A stretch of DNA of 64,000 nt from Apostichopus japonicus (GCF_037975245.1 NC_092567.1:5154214-5218213); one strand, 5' to 3'; counted from the first letter of the stretch, positions 31,800-44,499 are shown. Made by a program: numbers and translations. Notes: a model not told the origin generated them from the sequence alone.

Positions 31800-32363
31800 A
31801 CACATGTTAATTAGTAATTTGAAATTAAGCATTTGAAAATATTAAGTGAGGATCTGAAAGGGTTAACATTATCACAAAGACAGAACAATTATTCAATAAA
31901 ATCAACTGCACTTTCCAAGATGTAATGAAGATAAGGCACCAAATTCAGATAGATTTTGACTAAAGCATATCAGTATTCATCAGTGTGTGAGAAAAGACTA
32001 GCCTTTTGGCGATATAAAGAAGCAGATAACAATAAAGTTGTTCTGATGGAGCTTAAAGTCAGATTTAGGAACTGTAAGTCGGATCGAAGAATAAGTCGTT
32101 CGAGATGCAAACTAGCCATTTATTTAGAAGCATAACTTCTATCAGACATATTTACTGTATTCTAACTACACGAGCAGGCTACTGGATCTCACAATTGCAA
32201 AATCATTCACCTCTTAGAACAAGATAAAAGAGAATATTTAGATCAATTCTAATGTAACTTCAGGTATAAAACACTCATTATAAAACACTCTAATGTGATC
32301 CCTCTTTCAGGCGCTGATAAAATTTTGAAGTTTGTTGTAAGAGAAATGTCAAAGATTCCTCAC
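31800..32363. other. Intron or spacer without recognised feature
   Basis: No repeat end or exon could be supported. Confidence 0.35.
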
Positions 32364-32388
32364 TTTTCTGTTGATGTCCTTTCCAGCT
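32364..32388 (-). CDS. Possible microexon upstream of the transmembrane exon (weak)
   Basis: 25 nt between a strong acceptor, 'ctgctctttctctaacag', and a fair donor, AAAA|GTGAGG. In phase 0 to 1 it reads SWKGHQQK and would join the transmembrane exon in frame. No homology supports it. Confidence 0.2.
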
Positions 32389-32734
32389 CTGTTAGAGAAA
32401 GAGCAGGATAGTTTTCCTAAGTTCTCCATTGGAGTTTGACTTCTGGTCATATTCCACGAACTGAACACGTCACGTTTCCTGCTCTTGCGACGTCGAGTAC
32501 ACATACTGTGTATGGTCACATCCTTCTACAATTATGTACGGCGGGCTTGGATAGGCTATTCAAGAAAAAAGGAGAAATTGTTTTTTTTTTCCACAATGAC
32601 TGGTTAATAATTTAAATACGTTTTATATTAGTCAATACGAACTTAACATGTAAAGAAGTCCGTATATTAAAAAAAAAAACATTTGACAGATCATATAAAT
32701 GTATACGTTCCATTGTGCACCAATGTTGCATTAC

Positions 32735-33640
32735 AGTCCATTCATATAAAGTAAAACCTCTGGGTGTGCAAGGGAGCAGTGCACTTACTCAATGACTACT
32801 GTGTCTACAGTAAATACAGTAAAGTAAAACATCTTGGTGTGCAAGGAGTAGTGCAGCACTCAGAGAATAGTACTTAGGAAAATTATACAGTTATGTAATA
32901 CCTCTGGGTGTACAACTCGAGCAGTTCAGTACTCAATGACTACAAGTATCTAAAGTTATACAGTAAAATAAGACCTGAGCTGTGTATGAAAGGGAGCAGT
33001 AAAGTACTCAATGATTACTGTAGTGTCTACAGTTATACAGTAAAGTATTACCTCTGGGTGTGTAGGGGAGCAGTACAGTACTCGATGACTACTGTAGCTC
33101 ATCAACATTTATACAGTAAAGTAATACCTCTGGGTGTGTAAGAAGTAGGGCAGTACTCAATGACTACTGTAGCGTCTACAGTTAAACAGTTAAGTAATAC
33201 CTCTGGGTGTGCAAGGAGCAGTGCAGTACATATTCAATGATTACTGTATGTACAGTAAATACAGGAAATATTTACCTCTGGGTGTGTAAGGGGCAGTGCA
33301 GTACTGAATGACTACTGTGGTGTCTACAGTTATACAGTAAAGTAATACCTCTGGGTGTGCAAGGAGCAGTGCAGTACTCAATGACTAAGTACTGTAAGTA
33401 TGTAAAGTCATACAGGAAAGAAATACCTGTGGGTGTGTTAGGGGGTAGTGCAGTATTCAATGACTACTGTAGTGTTTACAGTTATACAGTAAAGTTTTAC
33501 TTCTGTGTGTGTAAGGAGCAGTGCAATACTCAATGACTACTGTAGTGTCTACAGTGATACAGTAAGGACAATACCTCTTGGTGTGTAAGGGGGCATTGCA
33601 GTACTCATAGACTACTGGAGTATACATACATTTGCAGTAG
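32735..33640 (+). repeat. About 75-bp tandem repeat, about 12 units
   Basis: Each unit has 'tacctctgggtgtgcaagg', 'agcagtgcagtactcaatga' and 'ctactgtagtgtctacagt'. The last block is partly self-complementary. Units begin near 32757, 32830, 32900, 33051, 33126, 33200, 33275, 33347, 33426, 33500 and 33575. Open frames here are repeat artefacts. Confidence 0.92.
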
Positions 33641-33714
33641 TCAATGGGTACAGCACTGCACCGTACACACCCATAAGTATTACAGTACTTTACTGTAAAT
33701 CATATTCCAAGGTC

Positions 33715-34900
33715 ATGAGATCCACCTCTCATTTGAAACTAAACAAAACCTTGACCTCTGATAACTTTGCACATGAAGGTGGCACAGGGATCAACCATGG
33801 ACAACTTTTATCAGTTTGGAGATTGAGGTTTAGACCCATAATTGACCTTTTTTTGACCTTGGATGACATGACCATTATGTTTGGAAATGATCCCTTACCC
33901 TATTCACAACTAGTCCCAAAATGTCAACCATATTGCACCCCATCAGTGGGAGTTTCACAAGTTATTGCCCCCAAAACACACATTTTGGGCCATAATTGAC
34001 CTTTGGTGACCTTGGATTACATAACCGGAATTTTGGAAACGCGCAACTAGTTAATTCACAACTTGTCCCAATATATCAGCCATGTCAGACTTTGTTTGTC
34101 ACTGGAAGTTGTTGCATAAAATTAACATAAGTGGGCAGATTTTGTCAATAAGAGATCTTGAATGACCTTGGAAGGCATGACAGCTTTTATGAAAAATATT
34201 CCCTTTGATGTGCACTTCATCCTAAAATTGTTATGAACTCCAATGTACACAAGCAATGTTATTGCTAAAAAGGTATCAAATCCAACCTTTGGCACCTCAT
34301 AACTTACGAACCAGGTGTTCGATCGAAGCGGAAGTTAGTTTCATCTTTAGAGTATACATGTATAGCTCTATCATATAGTTAAATATTGACAAACTTGTTT
34401 TGGAATTATGTCCTGCACCTCCTAAAATGAGCATAAAAAAAAAACTTAATCTCTGTTAACTTTGCACCTGAAGGTCGCACAGGGGTCAACCCATGGACAA
34501 TTTTGATCAAAAGACCATTTGATATCTGGATATGGCCACAATAAATTCAAATAACTAAAGAAGCCAATACAGGTCACCAGAGGTCAACCTAAGGTCAACT
34601 GTCACAGAGATGTGGGTCCACTATTGGATTACAATAGCGTAACTCCCAACCTTGACGGACATTTTGTTCTCAAGTTATCACAACAATACCTGTTTTTGAC
34701 CTCTAATTGACCTTTGTTGACATTGGATCACACCACTGTTAAGTTGAAAAATGATCCCCTACGTTATTTACAAGTATACAGGTATACTGTATATTACAAG
34801 TTCCAAAATAACAATCATGTCGGACCCTGTCAATGGGAGTTATTGCTTGTTTATTGTTTTGGTTTTTGGCCCCTAACTGACCTTTGGTGACCTTTACAGG
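33715..34900 (+). repeat. Degenerate long-period repeat rich in 'tgacctttggtgacctt'
   Basis: Diverged copies share 'tgacctttggtgaccttgga', 'aatgatccc', 'caacttgtccca/aactagtccca' and 'atgggagtt...attg' blocks around 33835-34000, 34000-34130 and 34690-34890. Boundaries are unclear. No gene seen. Confidence 0.6.
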
Positions 34901-35029
34901 CACTGAGAACAATAGGGCACACCTTTTCACTATAGCGGATCTAGTTGACTACATAGGTTCCTTTTGCTTAAGCAAGGAACCAAAAATTGTTTAAGTCCTT
35001 CATGTTGCTTAAATAACATGCTAAAATAC

Positions 35030-35760
35030 ATTCTAATGTACAGTATGCTAACTTACATACATGCTCATGAATGCAAACATGTATGCTAACAAACAGACTG
35101 ACAGCCTGACGTAAACGCTACCAGCTTTTAACATGCTAACATACAGGCTAACAAACAGGCTAACATACTTACTATCATACACACTAACATACATGTATGC
35201 TATCATACATGTTAACATGTATGCTAACATGTATGTTTGCTAACAAACATGCTAACATACTTGCTATCATACATGCTAACATAGCCTTCAAGCTAACATA
35301 TGTATACATGCTAACATGTATGTTAACTTACATGTATGCTAAAAATAGGCTAACATACAGCCTGACATACACGCTATCATAGTGCTTATAACATGCTAAC
35401 ATACATGCTAGCATACACACTAACAAACAGGCTAACAAGCAGGCTTACATACAGGCTTACATACAGGCTTACATACAGGCTAACATACTTGCTATCATAC
35501 ATAGTTAACATACATGTATGCTATCATGCATGCTGACATACATATGCTAACAAACAAACTAACATACATGTATGCTAACATATATGCTAACATGCATGTT
35601 AACATACATGCTAGCATACGTGCTTACATACAGTACAAGTACATATACTGTACATGTATGGTATCATACTGCTTACATATCCTTCAAGCTAACATTATGC
35701 TAGTTCATTCATGACAATAAACATGATGATACATGCTATCATGTATGCTAACATGCTAAT
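35030..35760 (+). repeat. Minisatellite of 'gctaacatacatgtat' type units
   Basis: Irregular runs of 10 to 20-bp units such as 'catgctaacatac', 'acaggctaacaaac' and 'atgtatgctaacat' fill the segment. The short open frames on both strands rich in M, L, Y and A come from it. Confidence 0.92.
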
Positions 35761-37620
35761 ATAGGAGACAGGACTGCTACTGTAACAGATGTATTACAAA
35801 TAGTACAGGTATCGCAGCTCAATTAGCCTACTGTAGTGCAAGTCAATGGGAGCAATTAATTGACCAAACCTTTATGCAAAGTTGTGTGATTTTTTGCAAT
35901 TTGGCCGAAATCCAGAATGTTAATGGCTTCAATGCTTAGCATATAGTGTACAGCAATTGATATTTCAGGAATGATGTTCTGTGATATCACGCTTCAGTGA
36001 TTTATGTTGTCTAAAATGAGTATTTGGGTCAAAATTTAGACTTTAAGGCCTGAGATTGCTGAGATGGACTCTGTTGTGGTCCTATTAATGTCACAAAGTG
36101 AGACTATATAATTTACTCACTTTAAGCTAGGTCCTATATATATATATATGAGTGTGTGACACTAGTTTCACGAAGCTTGCTAAGCAACAGTAATCAATGT
36201 ATATACATGACATTTTGTTGTGAGGATAGCTGAGTAAATTTGGAATAAGTTTATTCAAAATACATGAAATGTGGTTGTCCCAGCCTGGCTTCCTGCCTCA
36301 GGACCTAGATGGTAGCAATGATAAGCTCAGTAGCAACAATAATATTACACTTGATTCTTGAATTCTCATGCTGGCATGATTAGCGTTTTATAGTTGCCAG
36401 TTTGCTAATGCTATAAACAGATGCCTAGATAGTGTTGCCCTGGCCTAGCATTTTGACCACTGATTGTGTTAGACACATAATCATAGGGCTGTAATGCATC
36501 AGGGGACTGCACATACTGTAGTTTACTTGAACTACCATTAAATTGCTGAAGTTAACGAACATATGATAGGCTCACAGTACATGTACAGTATTGCTGCTTC
36601 TCAAGAGCACTTGGTGAATTTTACAGAACATTGACTGCCAAATTCATTGCAGAGTAATACAGTACAGTAGCTACACTGTACAACTACTGTACTGGGATTC
36701 GTGGGAAGTACTAAGGTGGCCAAAAAAGGGTAAATAATTGATTTCGTACATTGTAGGCTATATGCAAAATATGCACTCACCCAGCTTGGTTCCTGCCACT
36801 ACCCTACTACACTTTAAGATAGGAATGCATGCTAATTATCTCAAAATATTAATTGTTCTGTGCCAATATGCAAGACCAATTGAGCAGAATTTGACTACAA
36901 AATGTCTGACGTGTCAAATTCTTTCATACCCCTAAATGTAACATACCCCTAAATGTAACCCCAAATGTAACAGTAACACATTCGTTGATAAGCTAGAACT
37001 GAAGTGTAGGCCTCAGTACATACATTCATTGACTTTGGATGCTGTTTACTACTGTATGCTCTGAGCCTCTAAGCTCAGACAGGTCAGGGCCCAGAGAGTA
37101 GCACTGTACAGTATGTATGTGGTAATGGTATCGTAATTCGTATGTAGTACAGTACTTGGGTAATTTTGGCTTTTTTTAGGAGTAAGATTTCCAAATGCCC
37201 AAAACATGTGCAAAACTGAGGGGAGGATGTTAAAAGCTTAGAAAACCACAATTTGATCAGCATATATATCTGAAATGGAATAAAACTCATCAAATATGTA
37301 ACTCTTCTTTGCTGCAAACAGTTTAGGTTGCCTGCTGTATGTTGCTACAGTAGTAATATTTGAAGGTGCGTCAATAACGAAGGTGCGTTAACTGTGAAGC
37401 CTTTGCTATACACAGTTACGGTTCTGATAGTTGAATTAATTCAATATGGTTGTTTACAATATTTCAACACTATCATGAAATTTTGTAGGGCAACCATACA
37501 GTATTAACATCGTTCTGAAGAATATGGTCCACACACATACTGTAGCTTCCGTTTAGTATTACTAGGCCTAGTACTTAGGCTAGGCCTACAGGCTACACTA
37601 GTTCTTGTACTAGTAGGATG
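35760..37620. other. No gene recognised
   Basis: Holds a short (TA)n at about 36134-36148 and a threefold 'cctaaatgtaac' repeat at about 36930-36972. No exon was supported. Confidence 0.4.
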
Positions 37621-37621
37621 G

Positions 37622-38098
37622 TGACTTCGAAGTTCGGCCACTTAAGACTTAAAACACCCCAAAACTAAATCTTCTGGTCTAAATCACCAGAAAATATACT
37701 TCATATGGTGGGAGAATTGTGTTTTAGTACGATACACGGCCAAACTTTCTTTCCTGCAAACTGTTTTCACGTTGTTTTCCAAGAAAATTCTTCGTGATTG
37801 TGGAACTGGTATTTCTTGCTAGAGTATTGCGAAGTTCGGACACGCAACCTACAGTGTGGCGCTGGTAAAAATTGGTGGCGCTGTTGCTCTTTCAGTAATT
37901 ATAACAGACTTCATAGATCTTCGTCATTTTATTGACAAATATGTAAGTAATTTCTTGCACACGGGTCATTTTGGAGAGAAAATAACTGTAGCTTCGTACT
38001 TTTTGGTGAAATTTGGCTCTTCCTGTAGGTTTTCATGGTGAAAATCGTGTATTTCTTAAGGTGCCCGAACTTCGCAGTATGGCGAACTTCGCAATACT
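37622..38098. mobile_element. MITE-like inverted-repeat element (composite)
   Basis: The 16-mer AGTATTGCGAAGTTCG at 37823-37838 is perfectly inverted at 38083-38098, delimiting 276 bp. A further 'cttcgaagttcggccac' at 37625 extends the copy leftwards. A related copy lies at 39561-39782 with shared interior 'ggagagaaaataactgtagc' and 'gtgaaatttggctctt'. No transposase. Target duplication and superfamily undetermined. Confidence 0.7.
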
Positions 38099-38437
38099 GA
38101 CTATACATAGAAGACATTTATGATAATAATAGTCAAGTTGTTCAAGTAGTCCTAGGCTAGATATCAATTAATAAATACTGTAAAATGATAAACACTTAGG
38201 CCTACCTGTATTAAACTTAGTTACCAACTCGAATTATCAAGATGTAAGTACCAGTGTTTTGAAGCAAATATGAAGAGAAACCGAACGCGGAAAGATCCTG
38301 TTGTAACAGCGCGTAAAATAATGGCTGCATACAGTACGAACCATCGTTTGCAAGCACCTATGGCGTACCTTGAGGCTTGAACAAACATATAATTAATGTG
38401 TGTGAGCGAACGGAAGGTAAACTTCATGTAAAAACAT

Positions 38438-38486
38438 GGTTAGGCCACTGATCTACAGTGCCACAGTGTAGATCAGTGGGTTAGGC
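38438..38486. mobile_element. 33-bp palindromic insertion with 8-bp target duplication
   Basis: 'ggttaggc' occurs at 38438-38445 and again at 38479-38486. Between them the 33 bases at 38446-38478 form an almost perfect hairpin: CACTGATCTACAGTG at the left against CAGTGTAGATCAGTG at the right. This looks like the two fused ends of a hAT/P-class transposon left after internal deletion. Confidence 0.65.
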
Positions 38487-39560
38487 GGTTCATAACTTCA
38501 ACATCAAAGGTTAAGGTCAATCGTAATGCACGCCGTTTGCACCACATTTATGATTTATGTTACAGTTGCTGAATATGTTGCCTTCGCGAAAACTCCCGTT
38601 GTCTAATTTCATTCCGTTCTGTTCTTCAATTTCATTCCGTTGTCCAAGTTCATTCGGTTATCCAAATTCATTTCGTCGCGAGGTATTCCGTCGCGGAGAA
38701 ATCCCGTTCGTTATGCGAGAAGTGACCCGTGAAGGTGGGCCCTGTCCCACTTCTATCGATCAATTTCTCAATAAAGTGTATATCTGGCAAATAGAACGTG
38801 AATAACAAGCCCACGTAAGCCTACCAAGTATCCATGATACCGTATCATAACAATATGAAGACGTCCCCGCCACCGCCCCTCTCAGTTCCTATGCCTCTAT
38901 ATAGCTAAATATGTTCGGGACAAACCATACTAGCTACATCTAGGCTACATCTTTATCGGTACTATGCAATAGACTGTTGTCCATCTCGCAAAGGATGATT
39001 AGTGACATCACCAGCTAAGATCGGAGCACTATATACATTCACAAACAAGGACTATAAGAATATCAGTTGACTTTAGGCCTACCTGGTAGAATTATGCAAA
39101 ACTGGTCAATTGCATGACTCGTAACCACAAGTACCTGTTAACAAAGGTACTTTAAATACAAACTTTTTCCCTCAAAATATGCTATTGTAGGACGGGATAT
39201 GCACTAGTTTATTGCAATTAGGGCACTCCAAACTAGTGTAGGGATATGATCTGATTTATTTGCAATTTCGGCTTTCCAAACTCCATGATGTTGAGGGTAA
39301 GAAACCCGAAAAAGTTTGTGGCCAGGACCATTCACAAAATGGTTCGTAAACGAAATCTAACTAAGGTTTACGTATCCAAAACAATCTGTTTACTGTTGAT
39401 TCAATTTCCCTGCGGAAGTTTATCATCTAGGCTCTATAAGGTAACAATATGTTTTTCTTTTGAAACTTTTCAAAGATTTTGACTGATATGATGCATTTTT
39501 GGCAGCTTTATGTGAAGTTAGGGTTTGCAGAGAAATGGTCGAATTGCAGTCGCATGGACA

Positions 39561-39782
39561 CTTCGAAGTTCGGACACCTAAGATTTAAACAACCCCAAAG
39601 CTATAACTTCCTTTTAGAGACAAATATGTAAGTACTTGCTAGCACACAGGTTATTTTGGAGAGAAAATAACTGTAGCTTCGTAGTTTTTCGTGAAATTGG
39701 CTCTTGCTGTAGGTTATCAGGGTAAAATCGTGCATTTCTTAGGGGTGTCCGAACTTCGCAGTGTTCCGAACTTCGCAATACT
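39561..39782. mobile_element. MITE-like element, second copy
   Basis: Left 'cttcgaagttcggacaccta' is inverted at the right as 'taggggtgtccgaacttcg', followed by 'cagtgttccgaacttcgcaa'. Its interior matches the element at 37622-38098. Confidence 0.7.
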
Positions 39783-40684
39783 GTACAGTACTAAGGCTGT
39801 ACAGAGATAGTATAATCGGCTAAGTTCGTTACCACGTTTCAAACAGTTTAGTTCCTAGCGTGTGATATATTATATGATTAGCCTACTATCACTGGATAGT
39901 ACTGCTATATAGTACTACTATCACTGGATACTACTACGGGATCGAATATGTGTTCGTTATGTGATGGATGACGATTAAGGCATTCTTGCTCGCTAGCATT
40001 GCATATCGTTTATTGTAGGTGACATCCATAGGTAGACAACCTAAGACTTTGAGGCTTATACACCTACTTGTACTACTAGTTACTAGCTAAGGAAGCAGTT
40101 AGGTTAGACAGGTTGAAATAATTATGTGGTATTTGCCAGTAGCGCCCTCAGTTGTATCTCAAATCTTTGTAATGAAAAAGGCCGAGCCCATGTTTTGGTC
40201 AAAGTAGACATAGGCCTACAGTCAGACCCCAACGAGTGAGTTAATGAGCTCAGAGAGCAGTTTTCTTGTAGCCCGCCCCCCAAAAAAACTGAAGGCCAGA
40301 CATAAGAAATTTTGCGAAACTGCTTGCGACCTACCACTCTGGTTTCAATGTTTGAATAATGCAACAGAAGGCGTCATCAGCCACCATGACGCGGTAAGGT
40401 TAATCTCACAACATTTATTTTCGTAATAAAGCAGTAAAAAGTTCTTTTTTTGTCGTATTTTGTGATAAATCTCCATTGAATTGTACGCCTTTTTTCATGG
40501 CTAGTTACAGGAGAAAAATGCACATTTTTAGGTAAACTTGGCTATAGTCTAGATGATGCTTTTTTCAACAATACCAAATTGGCGATTGGAATTGCACTAG
40601 TTTTTTCAACTGTCATCTAATTAATTTACGGCAAAACACAGCGTTATGAAATACAGATACAGTTAGGACTTTGTATTGGCTCTG
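39783..40684. other. No gene recognised
   Basis: Short opposing open frames at 40122-40426 have no recognisable domain and no convincing splice context. Confidence 0.35.
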
Positions 40685-41655
40685 CGTATACAATGATCCA
40701 TCTAATCCATCTATCCTATCCATCCATCCTATCCATCCTATCTATCCATCCTATACATCCTATCCATCCAATTATAGCTACACATTCTTTACACCCATCC
40801 AATTACGATATTATCCGATCAATCCTATCCATCCATCTTATCCATCTATCCTATCCATCCTATCCATCCATCCTATCAATCCATCTTATACATCCATCCT
40901 GTCCATCCTATCCATCCATAATATTCATCCATTATATCAATTCATCCTATACATCCATCCTTTCCATCCATCCGATCAATCTTATCCATCCATCTTATCC
41001 ATCTATTTTATCCATCGTATTCATCTATCCTATCAATCCATCCTATACATTAATCCTATATACCCATCCTATCCATCCATCCTATCCATCCATCCTAGCC
41101 ATTGATCGTATATATCCACCCAATCCATCTATCTCATCCATCCATCCTATCCATCCTATTAATCCTATCCATCCATTTTATCCATTCATCCTATCCATAT
41201 ATCATATATATCCATGATATATATCCATCCTATCCATCCTATTAGTCCACCCTATACATCCTATCCATCCATCTTATCCATCCATCCTATCCATCCTTCC
41301 TATCCATATTACCCATCCATCCTAAACATCCATGCTATCCATTTATCATATCCATCTATCCATCCTCGCCTTCCTATCCATGCATCCCCTCCATCGTATC
41401 CATACATCCTATCCATGCATCCTATCCAGCCATCCTATCCATATTATCCATCCATCCATCCATCCTATTCATCAAATTATATGGATCCATACTATACATC
41501 TATCCTTTCCATCCATCCTATCCATCCTATCTATGCATCCATCGTATCCATTAATCCTATCCATCATATGTATCCATCCATCCTATCCATCCACCCTATC
41601 CATCCTTCCGATCAATCCCATACATCTTATCCATCTGTCCTATCCATATTTAATG
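40685..41655 (+). repeat. ATCC-type minisatellite, about 970 bp
   Basis: Built from 'atccatcctatccatcc' variants. All three + frames stay open for 140-180 codons as H/P/S/I/Y/L-rich text because the repeat rarely makes stops. These frames are not genes. Confidence 0.97.
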
Positions 41656-41879
41656 TATATACATATAGAGATTACTTTTGATTTGAACCATCGTCACCAC
41701 ATACATTTTCTTAGACTTAAGATCAGAAGCCATATTTTACCCAGCCATGCACAAAGTGCAGGCTGGGTCTTGTATCTTGTGGTTTCTTCTTCTTCTTCTT
41801 CTTTCTGTCACAGGAATCGCTATAGCTGGTACATGCCTTTACCGTGGTTCACCAAACTTAGTCACAAGAATCATTGACC

Positions 41880-43560
41880 GTAAGGGTACATCAGGCCATG
41901 ACCAGTTTGGGGTCAAAGGTCACACAGGGGTCACTAGGGTCAAAATGGTTAACTGAATAAAAAAAATAGAGTAAGCTCAAATTGCAAAATTGAATATCTC
42001 ATCTTGTAGATCATGACCAAAGATAAAGAAAAGTCAACTTTGACCTTTTCATCTGACATACGGTTAAGGGGTCAAAGGTCAAGATGTAAAATTTACAAAA
42101 AACGCTACTCCTACAGAATATGTAACCTGATCATATGTCTTATGCATATGATAAAGCTTGAAGCCCTCTACAAAACTTATTTTTGAAATTTTGATCAAAG
42201 GTCATTTGGGGTCACAAGAGTCAAAAACAAGGTCAAATGTAAAACAAGCTCAAATGATAAAAGTAAAAGTGTCAATGTGTTGGCCTTGGACAAACATAAA
42301 ACAATGTCCACAGTGACCTCTTCGTCCAACCTATGATTATGGGTCAAAGGTCAAAGAAAGATCAAATCACAAACAACCTCAAATGGCAAAAGTAACAGTG
42401 CTAACATGTTCACCTTTGGCAGAAATCCAAAATTGTCCACAGTGACCTCTTCGTCCAACCTATGGTTAAGGGGTCAAAGATCAAATCTTAAATAACCTCA
42501 AATGGCAAAAGTAACAGTGTCAACATGTTCACCTTGGACAGGCATCCAAAATTGTCCACATTGACCTCTTTGTCTAGCTTACAGTTAAGGGGTCATAGGT
42601 CAAAGAAATGTCAAATCACAAACAACCCCAAATGGAAAAAGGAACAAAGTCTTCATATTCACTTTTCGTAGACATCCAAAATAGTCCACAGCGACCTCTT
42701 TGTCTGACTTACCGTTGAGGGGGTCAAAGGTCAAAGAAATGTCAAATCACAAACAATCCCAAATGGAAAAAAAGTAACAAAGTCATCATGTTCACGTACT
42801 TTGGCAGACATTCAAAATTGTCCACAGTGACCTTTAAGTCTGACATAGGGTTAAGAGGTCAAAGGTCAAAGAAAGGTCACATTTCAAACAATCTGAAATG
42901 GCAACAGTAACAGTGTCAGCATGTTGGCTTCGGACAGAAATTTGAAATTTGTCAATGGTGACCTCTTCATCTGACCTATGGCCGTATGGTATATGAATGA
43001 ACTGTAGCCAGTGTCTTTGGGTTGTGCTCAATTAGGGTCGAAGGTCATGCATGACGTCACAAGGGTCATAAACGTTAACTGTGCAAAAAAAATAAAACAA
43101 GGTCAAAACACAGAACTAAATGTGCCATCTTGTAGGCCTTGATAAAAGATTAAGAAAAGTCAATGACTACCTTATTATATGACCTCTGCTTGTGGGGTCA
43201 AAATTCACGCAAATGTGTCAGTAGCCTATTCGACACACCCACTTTGCAGATTTACCCTTTTTCAAAATCCAATTTAAATTTAAAGCTTTGAATCTCATGA
43301 TTGTAATGTAATTTAAAGCAAATAGGCCTTCTCAAAAGAAACTACATGTTAGAAAACAACAAACAAAAGAAAAAAAAATAGAACAAAAACATAATAACGG
43401 TTATGGGGTCAAAGGTCAAATGCGGTCATCTAGGTGTCAATGATTTAATTTACTCCGATGCCTATGATAATGCGACTAACACGTTATGCATTGCTTTTCA
43501 CCAGTGTCTATGAGGTATACACAAATTTAGGGTCAAAGGTCATGAAAGGATGAATGACTG
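41880..43560 (+). repeat. About 130-bp tandem repeat carrying DR1-like sites
   Basis: Units include 'gtccacagtgacctcttcgt', 'ggttaaggggtcaaaggtca', 'caaatcacaaacaacc' and 'caaatggcaaaagtaacagt', with a 119-136-bp spacing measured on the 'cagtgacctct' block (42311, 42440, 42559, 42689, 42825, 42954). Direct repeats of (A/G)GGTCA with one-base spacing occur near 41910, 42069, 42342, 42720, 42857, 43406 and 43519. These match the DR1 response element of HNF4/RXR-type receptors. Function unproven. Confidence 0.88.
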
Positions 43561-43679
43561 GGTCTGTGTCACTCCAGTGACACAGTCATGTCTAGTTTTT
43601 ATTTTATTTTATTTTTGGGTTATGTTAACATACTCAGTTTTAGTTCCATAACAATATTTTTCTGCTAATATTCACCTAA

Positions 43680-44158
43680 TACGAATCAGCAGAGAGAGGC
43701 TGTGGATGCAACGTCTTCGCACCATTCAACCTCATGGGCACAACATTCAGGAAGGACATGACTAACTTTTCTTTTGTCCCCACCTCCTCCCCTTGTCCAC
43801 CCCCCCCCCATCACTCCTCTACTAATAGCTCTCTTCCATCCTTTTTCTCCACACCTTTAATTCTGTCTTTGTCCTTCTCCAGTGTATTCCCTAACCCCTT
43901 GAATCCCTTAATCCTATCTTTGTCCCTCCTCTGTATATCTCCTACCTCTCCTCTTCCTCTGTTGGTTTCTTTCTTTCTTCTCTCCATCCCGTGTCTACTA
44001 ATCCCCTTACATCCATCTCTTTGTGTTCATCATGCTCATTAACCTGTCTGTATTCTGTGCGTGTTTTTGTCCCTTCTGTTACTGTTACTTGTCATTTAAA
44101 CTTTGAAGAAGATCCTGCTAGGATCGAAACGTCAGGCCAACTTACTTTTACACAATAT
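43680..44158 (+). mobile_element. Penelope-like retroelement 3' end, copy 2
   Basis: The + frame at about 43685 reads RISRERLWMQRLRTIQPHGH and ends QEGHD-stop, resembling the C-terminal end of a Penelope-like GIY-YIG endonuclease. A pyrimidine-rich region, 'gatcctgctaggatcgaaac' and 'gtcaggccaacttactttta' follow. Homologous to 16095-17035 but without that copy's 469-bp insertion. 5'-truncated: no reverse transcriptase is visible upstream, where the 130-bp satellite lies. Confidence 0.6.
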
Positions 44159-44439
44159 TCATCATATAATATAATATTATTAATTTGGTGTTTTGGAAAT
44201 ATTCGCTATTGGCAAACGACATTTGGAATCTTTTGAAGACTTCCTTGCCGACATGGATTTTCGTGGAAAAAGTAGGCTGCTAATTGAAAGTACTTCAAAG
44301 CAGCATTCAGTAGATTTGGGCAAAAACCACACAATAAGACACATTATAACAGAACTACATAGCAGAAAAAATAACGTTTCCTATGTGTGTTTAGTTTACT
44401 AAATTCACTTTCTACTATAGCATTTACTGCTTCACTTAC

Positions 44440-44493
44440 CAGTTAGATATTTCTGCCAGATACTTTCAATACGGCTGGGGTGATCAACACAAT
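44440..44493 (-). CDS. Candidate exon, possibly of the NACHT gene (weak)
   Basis: 54-nt segment between acceptor 'ctatcggtttacag' and a strong donor, AACTG|GTAAGTGAAG, phase 1 to 1. It reads CVDHPSRIESIWQKYLT. The phase would allow splicing to the transmembrane exon 12.7 kb downstream, giving an extracellular stalk piece. No recognised domain. It may belong to another gene or be chance. Confidence 0.3.
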
Positions 44494-44499
44494 CTGTAA

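Noticed and set aside
35048-35714. Short open frames in both directions rich in M, L, Y and A
   Set aside because: Translations of the CTAACATACATG minisatellite.
40671-41877. Three long overlapping + strand open frames (144-181 codons)
   Set aside because: All are H/P/S/I/Y-rich translations of the ATCC minisatellite, open in every frame at once.
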